NCBI GenBank assembly: GCA_051001215.1
Contig: JBPCNP010000003.1
Coordinates: 1-28,757 of the forward strand
Origin: DATAQC01 sp051001215
GTDB taxonomy: Bacteria > Actinomycetota > Acidimicrobiia > Acidimicrobiales > AC-14
Direction of reading: 5' to 3'
Length of the DNA stretch: 28,757 nucleotides
Positions 23,146 to 28,757 of this stretch are shown piece after piece. Position 1 is the stretch's first letter; each line of letters begins with the position of its first letter. The notes under the pieces are model-generated. The model did not search any database. It saw only the letters and a list, made by a program, of their open reading frames with translations, and was not told the DNA's origin. Position numbers and translations under genes: made by a program.

Positions 23146-23201
23146 GCGAGCACCGCAGCGAAGCGGAGGAGCGCAGCTCACGACAGGCACAGCGCCCATG
23201 A
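23142..23201 (+). CDS. 19-codon ORF bridging thiolase and aceE by ATGA overlaps
   Basis: The ATG at 23142 overlaps the thiolase TGA, and the TGA at 23199-23201 overlaps the aceE ATG at 23198. The peptide is MSEHRSEAEERSSRQAQRP. GAGG five bases upstream of its ATG serves as ribosome binding site, while aceE has no good site of its own. The same 11 bases (CATGAGCGAGC) begin at 23141 and at 23197, so the ORF occupies the interval between two direct repeats. It is either a coupling cistron or a captured 56-bp element. Confidence 0.5.
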   Translation: MSEHRSEAEERSSRQAQRP

Positions 23202-26014
23202 GCGAGCTCATCTCGGACCGGGTCAGCCACCAACTGCCCGACACCGACGCGGAGGAGACCCAGGAGTGGGTCGACTCCATCGAGGCCGTCATCCAGACCC
23301 ACGGCAAGAGCCGGGCCCGGTTCCTGCTGGCCAAGCAGCTCGAGCTGGCCAACGAGCTCGGCGTGGGGTTCTCCGGCAGCGTCACCACCCCGTACCTGAA
23401 CAGCATCTCGCCCGACCAGGAGCCCCACTTCCCCGGTGACGAAGCCATCGAGGGGCGCATCCGGGCCCTGGTGCGCTGGAATGCGGCGGCCATGGTCAGC
23501 AGGGCCAACAGCGCCTCCGACGGCATCGGCGGGCACCTGTCGACCTTCGCCTCCTCGGCGTCGCTCTACGAGGTGGGCTTCAACCACTTCTTCCGGGCCA
23601 AGGACGACGGTGGCGCCGGTGACCAGGTCTTCTTCCAGGGCCACGCCTCCCCCGGCATCTACGCCCGGGCCTACCTCGAGGGCCGCCTGACCGAGGACGA
23701 CCTCGATGGCTTCCGGCGCGAGGTCGGCGGCACCGGCCTGTCCAGCTACCCCCACCCCCGGCTGATGCCCGAGTTCTGGGAGTTCCCCACCGTGTCGATG
23801 GGGCTCGGGCCGATCAACGCCGTGTACCAGGCCCGGTTCAATCGCTACCTGCTGCACCGGGGCATCGCCGACACCTCGGCGTCGCGGGTGTGGTGCTTCC
23901 TGGGCGACGGCGAGTGCGACGAGCCCGAGACCCTCACCGCCCTTCCCCTGGCGGCACGCGAGGAGCTCGACAACCTCACGTTCGTCGTCAACTGCAACCT
24001 GGCCCGCCTCGACGGGCCGGTGCGGGGCAACAGCAAGATCGTCCAGGAGCTCGAGGGCGTGTTCCGGGGCGCGGGCTGGAACGTGATCAAGGTGGTCTGG
24101 GGCTCCGAGTGGGACCCGCTGCTGGCGGCCGACACCGGCGGCGTGCTCCTCGACAAGCTGGAGGCCACGGTCGACGGCGAATTCCAGAAGTACGCGGTGG
24201 AGTCGGGCGCCTACCTGCGCGAGCACCTGTTCGGCCCCGACCCACGCCTGGCGGCCATGGTCGCCCACCTCTCCGACGACGAGCTGGCCGACATGCGCCG
24301 CGGTGGCCACGACCACACCAAGCTCTACGCCGCCTACCGGGCCGCGGTCGAGCACAAGGGCAAGCCCACGGTCGTGCTGGCCAAGACGGTGAAGGGGTGG
24401 TGCCTCGGGCCCGAGATCGAGGGTCGCAACGCCGCCCACCAGATCAAGAAGATGAACCCGGCCCAGATGGGCTCGTTGCGCCAGCGCCTGGGCGTGCCCG
24501 GTGCCGTCGACGACCTGCCGCCCGAGCACGAGGTGCCCGACGACGTGCCCGAGTCGAACGTGGCCGCCTACTACCGCCCGCCACGGGGCTCGGTGGAGGA
24601 CGACTATCTCATCGCCCACCGCCGGAACCTGGGCGGCTCGCTACCCCGGCGCATGACGCGGGCCGAGCCCATCGGCCAGCCCGACCCGGGCGTGTTCACC
24701 GAGTTCCTGGGCGGGTCCGACGATCGGCCCGTGTCCACCACCATGGGCTTCACCATGCTGCTCAAGGGTCTGCTCAAAGACGCCACCATCGGCTCGCGGA
24801 TCGTGCCCATCATCCCCGACGAGGCCCGCACCTTCGGTATGGACTCGCTGTTCGCGTCGGTGAAGATCTACGCCCACGCCGGCCAGCGCTACGACCCCGT
24901 CGACGGCTCCATGCAGCTGTCCTACCGCGAGAGCCCCCAGGGCCAGATCCTCGAGGAGGGCATCACCGAGGCCGGCTCCATGGCCAGCTTCACCGCCGCC
25001 AGCACGTCGTATGCCACGTGGGGCGAGCACATGGTGCCGTTCTACGTCTTCTACTCGATGTTCGGGTTCCAGCGGGTGGGCGACGCCATCTGGGCCGTCG
25101 GCGACATGCGGGGCCGGGGCTTCCTCCTGGGGGCGACGGCGGGGCGCACCACCCTCAACGGCGAGGGGCTCCAGCACGAGGACGGGCACAACCTGGTCCT
25201 GGCCTCCACCGTGCCCAACCTGGCCGCCTACGACCCCGCGTTCGCCTACGAGGTGGCCACCATCGTGCGCAGCGGTCTGGCCCGGATGTACGGCCCCGAG
25301 CCCGAGGACGTCTTCTTCTACCTCACCCTCTACAACGAGAACTACGCCATGCCGGCCATGCCCGAGGGGTTGGCCGGTCCCGCCGGCACCGACACCGTCG
25401 ACGAGGGGATCCTGCGGGGCATCTACCGCTTCGCCCCGGCCGTCACACCGACGGCCGACGGCACCCCGACGGCCGACGGCACCCCGACCGCGAGCGACAC
25501 CCCGACCGCGAGCGAGGGCCGACCGACGGTCATCCTGTTCAGTGGCTCGGCTCAGGGCGCGGCCCGGGAGGCGCAGCGATTGCTGGCGGCCGACCACAAC
25601 GTGGCCGCCGAGCTGTGGAGCGTCACCTCGTACAAGACCCTGCGCGAGGATGCCCTCGACGTCGAGCGATGGAACCGCCTGCACCCCACCGAGGCGGCCC
25701 GCACGCCGTACGTCACCGAGGTGCTCTCGGCCAGTGACGGCCCGGTCGTGGCGGTGAGCGACTTCATGAAGCTGGTCCCCGATCAGGTGGCCCGCTGGGT
25801 CCCCGGGCACTTCAGCTCGCTCGGCACCGACGGCTACGGGCGCTCCGACACCCGTGCCGCCCTTCGCCGCCACTTCGAGACCGACGCCGCCCACCTGGTG
25901 GTGGCCGTGCTCAAGGCGCTGGCCGACATGGGCGACGCCAAGGGCGAGGAGGTGACCGACGCCATCGCCACCTACGGCATCGACGCCGAAGCCATCGCCC
26001 CCCGCCTGGCCTGA
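23198..26014 (+). CDS. aceE: Pyruvate dehydrogenase E1 component, homodimeric type
   Basis: A 938-residue AceE. It decarboxylates pyruvate with thiamine diphosphate and passes acetyl to the E2 lipoyl domain, giving acetyl-CoA. Landmarks are GGHLSTF (His113) and FFQGHASPG (His149) in the active site. The thiamine diphosphate motif runs from GDGECDEPET (residue 236) to NCNLARLDGPVRGN (residues 265-278); the family usually has Gln where this has Ala in NLARLDG. The C-terminal domain includes DFMKLVPDQVARWVPG. A 24-residue PT-rich tandem repeat interrupts the domain junction near residue 751. The start overlaps the 19-codon ORF, and its TGA shares a base with the ATG of a pyruvate kinase remnant. 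Confidence 0.96.
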   Translation: MSELISDRVSHQLPDTDAEETQEWVDSIEAVIQTHGKSRARFLLAKQLELANELGVGFSGSVTTPYLNSISPDQEPHFPGDEAIEGRIRALVRWNAAAMVSRANSASDGIGGHLSTFASSASLYEVGFNHFFRAKDDGGAGDQVFFQGHASPGIYARAYLEGRLTEDDLDGFRREVGGTGLSSYPHPRLMPEFWEFPTVSMGLGPINAVYQARFNRYLLHRGIADTSASRVWCFLGDGECDEPETLTALPLAAREELDNLTFVVNCNLARLDGPVRGNSKIVQELEGVFRGAGWNVIKVVWGSEWDPLLAADTGGVLLDKLEATVDGEFQKYAVESGAYLREHLFGPDPRLAAMVAHLSDDELADMRRGGHDHTKLYAAYRAAVEHKGKPTVVLAKTVKGWCLGPEIEGRNAAHQIKKMNPAQMGSLRQRLGVPGAVDDLPPEHEVPDDVPESNVAAYYRPPRGSVEDDYLIAHRRNLGGSLPRRMTRAEPIGQPDPGVFTEFLGGSDDRPVSTTMGFTMLLKGLLKDATIGSRIVPIIPDEARTFGMDSLFASVKIYAHAGQRYDPVDGSMQLSYRESPQGQILEEGITEAGSMASFTAASTSYATWGEHMVPFYVFYSMFGFQRVGDAIWAVGDMRGRGFLLGATAGRTTLNGEGLQHEDGHNLVLASTVPNLAAYDPAFAYEVATIVRSGLARMYGPEPEDVFFYLTLYNENYAMPAMPEGLAGPAGTDTVDEGILRGIYRFAPAVTPTADGTPTADGTPTASDTPTASEGRPTVILFSGSAQGAAREAQRLLAADHNVAAELWSVTSYKTLREDALDVERWNRLHPTEAARTPYVTEVLSASDGPVVAVSDFMKLVPDQVARWVPGHFSSLGTDGYGRSDTRAALRRHFETDAAHLVVAVLKALADMGDAKGEEVTDAIATYGIDAEAIAPRLA
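25448..25519. repeat. Four 18-bp tandem units inside aceE
   Basis: Units at 25448, 25466, 25484 and 25502 are each 18 bases. The first two are identical, and the third and fourth form a second subtype. They encode PTADGT, PTADGT, PTASDT and PTASEG in frame. The stretch lies at the junction before the C-terminal domain, probably in a surface loop, and can change length without frameshift. Confidence 0.9.
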
Positions 26015-26089
26015 TGACGACCACTCCGATCGGCCAGGAAGGCCTCACGAGGCGGGCGGGCCAAGATCGTCTGCACGCTGGGCCCCGCC
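26014..26089 (+). pseudogene. pyk: Pyruvate kinase 5' remnant with a 4-base duplication
   Basis: ATG at 26014 shares its A with the aceE stop (TGATG). The frame reads MTTTPIGQEGLTRRA, then slips; the next frame gives AKIVCTLGPA. Removing one copy of a duplicated four-base GC unit near 26052-26062 restores RRAKIVCTLGPA, the invariant N-terminus of pyruvate kinase. Nothing after ~26089 resembles the enzyme. The gene was evidently once coupled to aceE and is now reduced to about 23 codons. Confidence 0.65.
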
Positions 26090-26204
26090 GCCTGGCCGGC
26101 CAGAGCGGGTCGACTGACATGATGCGCGTCCACGAGCTGGGCTCGGCGTGGCGAGAAGCGGGGAGCGAGGAGCGGCTGCTCAGGCTCGGCGTCGGCGGGG
26201 GGCC

Positions 26205-26378
26205 GGCCTCGACCAGGAGGTCCAGGATCTCCCCGACGGTCCGATCGCGGCCGACGGGCTCGGGCAACGGCCGGTCGGCCTGGATCTGGTAGCGGTTGCG
26301 GCGGCCGTCCTTCTTCTTGACGATGTAGCCCGCTTCGACCAGGTCGTTGACGATGGCGTAGGCCCGCCGCTCGGCCTT
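26205..26378 (-). pseudogene. Truncated winged-helix regulator (C-terminal part)
   Basis: The minus strand reads KAERRAYAIVNDLVEAGYIV, then KKKDGRRNRYQIQADRPLPE and DRTVGEILDLLVEAG. This is the recognition helix, wing and short tail of a small winged-helix transcription regulator of the MarR/ArsR-like type common in actinobacteria. The N-terminal helices that should precede it are gone, and the sequence upstream (26379-26417) belongs to the leader of the next gene. The original stop is unclear. The rest of 26090-26417 shows no gene. Confidence 0.58.
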
Positions 26379-26417
26379 CCGACAACCACTCGAAGCGTCT
26401 CGCAGAGGAGAGCTCCC

Positions 26418-27044
26418 ATGAACACCCACCCCCGACGGATCCGCCAAGGCGTCGTCGCCATCCTCGCCGGGGCCCTTGCCCTCCCGGCCATGTGGACCCT
26501 CGCGCCGCTGACCGCCCACGCGGCGACGGCCTGCACGCGGACCGTCACCGGCTCCCACACCGGCGTCCTCAACGTGGCCGCCAACCAGAAGCTGTGCCTG
26601 CGCAACGCCGTGCAGGACGGCGCCGTCAACGTCGCTCCCGGCGGTTCGCTCTCGGTGGTCGGTTCGATCATCACCGGGGCCGTCACCCTGAAGTCGGGTT
26701 ACCTCACCTTCGACTTCTGCGGCAGCAAGACCATCCGGGGCGCCATCTCGGCCACCGGAGCCAAAGGCGCGGTTCTCATCGGGGGTACGGCGGCTTGCCC
26801 GGCCAACAACATCGACGGAGCGGTGACGCTCAACGCCAACCTGGCCGGCGTGAAGCTGGCCGGGAACCACATCGCCGGAGCGGTGACGGCCAGCGCCAAC
26901 CGCGTGAAAACGACGATATCGGGGAACCGGATCAACGGTGCCCTGACCTGCACCACCAACGTCCCGGCGCCCACCGACGCCGGGGTGAAGAACACCGTGG
27001 GTGGGGGCAGGTCGGGCCAGACTTGCGCCGCCGCCACCTTCTAG
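26418..27044 (+). CDS. Secreted beta-repeat protein
   Basis: A 208-residue protein from the ATG at 26418, eight bases after GAGGAG. An Arg-containing N-region, a hydrophobic stretch (GVVAILAGALALPAMWTLAP) and LTAHA form a Sec signal peptide with probable cleavage after AHA. The mature protein has repeated units of the form (D/A/N)GA(V/L)T plus a GN-x-I turn, e.g. NIDGAVTLNANLAGVKLAGN and HIAGAVTASANRVKTTISGN, then RINGALTCTTN. This suggests a short right-handed beta-helix or solenoid. Several Cys could form disulfides. No catalytic motif is seen; a wall-associated or adhesive role is a guess. Confidence 0.72.
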   Translation: MNTHPRRIRQGVVAILAGALALPAMWTLAPLTAHAATACTRTVTGSHTGVLNVAANQKLCLRNAVQDGAVNVAPGGSLSVVGSIITGAVTLKSGYLTFDFCGSKTIRGAISATGAKGAVLIGGTAACPANNIDGAVTLNANLAGVKLAGNHIAGAVTASANRVKTTISGNRINGALTCTTNVPAPTDAGVKNTVGGGRSGQTCAAATF

Positions 27045-27140
27045 GGCAGCAGCTGTCGGCGGCTTGTGGGACACCTCCCTGGGCACAGGGATGGTGCTAA
27101 CCATGCCTGGTCGAGCGGAACGCCGCCGGCTCGTACACCG

Positions 27141-27166
27141 ACGGGCGCGGGCCCGGCGGCGCCCGT
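27141..27166 (-). terminator. Hairpin directly after the CBS gene stop
   Basis: ACGGGCGC (27141-27148) pairs perfectly with GCGCCCGT (27159-27166) across a 10-base GC-rich loop. It abuts the stop codon of the CBS gene on the minus strand and lies between two convergent genes. There is no T tract, so termination is plausible but not proven. Confidence 0.42.
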
Positions 27167-27601
27167 TCAGTGGCGGGCGATGTAGGAGTCGCGCAGGACG
27201 TTGGTCTCGAGCTCGAGCTCGTCCAGGCGGTTCTTGACGATGTCGCCGATGCTGATGATGCCGGCGAGCGTGCCGCTGTCGACCACCGGGATGTGGCGGC
27301 TCCGGTGGTTCGTCATCTGCACCATGACCGACTTGATGCCCTCGTCGGGCGTGCACGTCACAACCGCGGGGGACATGACGTCACGCACGTGCAGCTTGAA
27401 CACCTTGGCCCCGTGGTCGGCGACGGCGCGCACGATGTCGCGCTCGGAGAGCAGGCCTCGCACCCGCCTGCCGTCGTCGGACACCACCAGGGCCCCGACG
27501 CGCCCGGCCTTGAGCTTTTGCACCGCCTCCTCCACCCCGGCGTCTCGGGGAATCGTGAGGACATCGGCACCCTTCGCCTTGAGCACATCGGCGACCTTCA
27601 T
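27167..27601 (-). CDS. Two-CBS-domain protein
   Basis: A 144-residue protein from the ATG at 27601, eight bases after AAGGGAG; the longer frame upstream is unsupported. It consists of a tandem CBS pair: MKVADVLKAKGADVLTIPRD and GALVVSDDGRRVRGLLSERD (first), VRDVMSPAVVTCTPDEGIKS and HIPVVDSGTLAGIISIGDIV (second). Such Bateman modules bind adenine nucleotides or related ligands and sense energy state. No fused enzyme is present, so it probably acts on a partner protein. It converges on the secreted beta-repeat gene and is divergent from the small hypothetical gene at 27778. Confidence 0.9.
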   Translation of the reverse strand: MKVADVLKAKGADVLTIPRDAGVEEAVQKLKAGRVGALVVSDDGRRVRGLLSERDIVRAVADHGAKVFKLHVRDVMSPAVVTCTPDEGIKSVMVQMTNHRSRHIPVVDSGTLAGIISIGDIVKNRLDELELETNVLRDSYIARH

Positions 27602-27777
27602 GGCCCTGCTCCCTTCACCTCGACAGGTGCCATCATCGCACTCCGCACAAGAGGGGCCAAGAGAGGGCCGCCTCTGGTCACCGCCTCGCGGAAATGGCCA
27701 ACGGGATTCTGTGGTCAATAGGTACCAAGCCACTTGTAGTAGAATCAGAAAGAGGCAATACACTGCGAGAGGTAATC

Positions 27778-28077
27778 ATGGAAAACACCGAGAAGCCCGC
27801 GGCACCGGAACAGGGGGTCGTGTATGAGGTCAGGGCACTGACGAACCGTTGGGTGGAGCCCAAGGCAGGCCCGGTGATCAGCAGTCACAGCTCGGCTCGA
27901 GCGGCGTGGGACGCGTTCGAGCGCGAGCCCAAAGAGGCCACCGACGGCACGGGCCGCACGACCCAGGGCAACTACGTGGCCAAAGCCGTGGTCCGCGTCG
28001 ATGCCCAGGGCAACGAGTCCATGATCCTCGCCCCGCCTGCCGGCGGTGGCCTGCTGGCCTGGCCGTACTCGAACTAG
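27778..28077 (+). CDS. Small hypothetical protein
   Basis: A 99-residue protein from the ATG at 27778, with AGAGG upstream. It is acidic and soluble (MENTEKPAAPEQGVVYEVRA, with NYVAKAVVRVDAQGNESMIL later), with predicted beta strands and no signal peptide. I do not recognise the family. The ~90 bases upstream are noticeably more A/T-rich than the surroundings and contain TAGAAT (27740-27745), a likely -10 box, though no matching -35 is placed correctly. A DUF2784 gene follows in the same direction. Confidence 0.6.
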   Translation: MENTEKPAAPEQGVVYEVRALTNRWVEPKAGPVISSHSSARAAWDAFEREPKEATDGTGRTTQGNYVAKAVVRVDAQGNESMILAPPAGGGLLAWPYSN

Positions 28078-28151
28078 GTACGATCGCCGGCACGCAGCCG
28101 ACATCAGCGCCTCCTGACCGCCGACGGTCTCTGAGCCTGGCCGCCGACGCC

Positions 28152-28472
28152 GTGGTGGCCTTCCACGGTGTGTTCGTCGCCTTCCTCCTCGTCGGGGGGT
28201 TCCTGGCCTGGTGGTGGCCCGGCATCGCCGTGGCTCACGTCCTGACCCTCGTCGTCAGCGCCGTCATCTACCTCGGCGGTCGCGACTGCCCGCTCACCGA
28301 CCTCGAAAAGCACCTGCGCACCGTCGCCGGCGACACCGTCTACCCGGACGGCTTCATCGCCCACTACCTCGTGCGGCCCTTCTACGCCGACGGGATGACC
28401 GCTGCGCTCGGGCTGGGCATCGTGGCCCTGGTCGTCGTTGCCACCCTCGTCGCCTACGGGCACCTCGTCTGA
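28152..28472 (+). CDS. DUF2784 membrane protein
   Basis: A small membrane protein with three or four spans: VVAFHGVFVAFLLVGGFLAW, VAHVLTLVVSAVIYLGG, and GLGIVALVVVATLVAYGHLV. It has the DUF2784 signature CPLTDLEKHLR and the following PDGFIAHYLVRPFY. The GTG at 28152 gives 106 residues, but family members usually begin seven or so residues earlier, and the in-frame sequence SLSLAADA before it fits the family. No ATG, GTG or TTG lies there, so the start may be a CTG (28128 or 28134) or depend on coupling to the gene upstream. Function is unknown. Confidence 0.75.
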   Translation: MVAFHGVFVAFLLVGGFLAWWWPGIAVAHVLTLVVSAVIYLGGRDCPLTDLEKHLRTVAGDTVYPDGFIAHYLVRPFYADGMTAALGLGIVALVVVATLVAYGHLV

Positions 28473-28475
28473 ACC

Positions 28476-28757
28476 TCAGACGCCGGCGTGGACCACCGAG
28501 TAGATGGTGACGTAGTGGCACGAGCAGGCCACGATGACGAGCACGTGCCAGATCTCGTGGTACCCGAAGATCCGGGGATAGGGGTTGGGACGGTTGAGGC
28601 CGAGGACCACCGCCCCGACGGTGTAGGCCAGGCCCCCGGCCACGAGAAGGCCCACGTGGGTGGGGGTGAGCTGGCGGGTCAGGCCGGGTAGGGCGACGAG
28701 GACGAGCCAGCCCAGGCCGATGTAGCAGGCCAGCCCGAAGTAGGGCTTCTCGGCCAG
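28476..28757 (-). CDS. Hemolysin III / PAQR family membrane protein, C-terminal part, cut by window end
   Basis: The last 93 codons of a gene that begins beyond the window. The minus strand reads LAEKPYFGLACYIGLGWLVL, then THVGLLVAGGLAYTVGAVVL, and ends with RIFGYHEIWHVLVIVACSCH before YVTIYSVVHAGV and TGA. The Gly-Tyr-His-Glu-x-x-His motif near the last helix is the metal-binding signature of hemolysin III (YqfA/PAQR) proteins, which are seven-span membrane hydrolase-like proteins. Despite the name, a hemolytic role is not implied. It converges on the DUF2784 gene with only three bases between the stops. Confidence 0.85.
   Translation of the reverse strand: MAEKPYFGLACYIGLGWLVLVALPGLTRQLTPTHVGLLVAGGLAYTVGAVVLGLNRPNPYPRIFGYHEIWHVLVIVACSCHYVTIYSVVHAGV

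Noticed and set aside
25448..25519. CRISPR-like spaced repeat
   Set aside because: Units are directly adjacent 18-mers without spacers and encode a regular in-frame peptide repeat.

Overview
The window is high-GC DNA with actinobacterial gene content: a homodimeric AceE-type pyruvate dehydrogenase, DUF2089/DUF4097 proteins, a DUF2784 protein, many GTG starts and ATGA/GTGA gene overlaps. An acidimicrobial-type actinobacterium fits best, but the class is an inference. One tRNA (Ala, TGC) is present. No rRNA, CRISPR array or intact insertion sequence was seen.

Layout. (1) 1-5.0 kb: a DUF4097-DUF2089 pair, a phosphatase-like protein, a zinc-ribbon/coiled-coil protein, an unrecognised cytosolic protein and a secreted IPT/TIG-like protein. 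(2) 5.2-9.6 kb: tRNA-Ala followed by the decayed cargo of what was probably an integrated element. It holds an integrase N-terminus, a VapC toxin broken by several frameshifts beside an intact small upstream antitoxin-like ORF, a DUF4265 gene with an in-frame amber stop, an AbiEii-like nucleotidyltransferase remnant, and two intact conserved hypotheticals between them. (3) 9.6-14.6 kb, minus strand: a GH5 glycoside hydrolase, then a compact redox module (ferric-reductase-like flavocytochrome, membrane-anchored FMN-binding protein, ApbE flavin transferase). (4) 14.8-16.5 kb: a TetR regulator with a coupled small Cys-rich protein, divergent from a small SHOCT-like protein whose promoter looks leaderless and carries a TetR-type operator; then a truncated methyltransferase and a 25-bp tandem duplication.

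(5) 16.5-26.0 kb is the metabolic core, a polyhydroxyalkanoate (PHA) locus: MaoC hydratase, XRE regulator, phasin, PHA synthase (PhaC), two tandem 3-hydroxybutyryl-CoA dehydrogenases, a thiolase and pyruvate dehydrogenase E1. Together these could run pyruvate to acetyl-CoA to acetoacetyl-CoA to 3-hydroxybutyryl-CoA to PHA. No PhaB-type (R)-specific reductase is seen, so the stereochemistry probably needs the MaoC hydratase or an enzyme elsewhere. Thiolase and aceE are bridged by a 19-codon ORF that overlaps both by ATGA. (6) 26.0-26.4 kb is a rearrangement scar, with the first ~20 codons of pyruvate kinase fused to the aceE stop and facing a truncated winged-helix regulator. (7) 26.4-28.76 kb: a secreted beta-repeat protein, a two-CBS-domain protein, a small hypothetical, a DUF2784 membrane protein and the C-terminal end of a hemolysin III (PAQR) family protein cut by the window edge.
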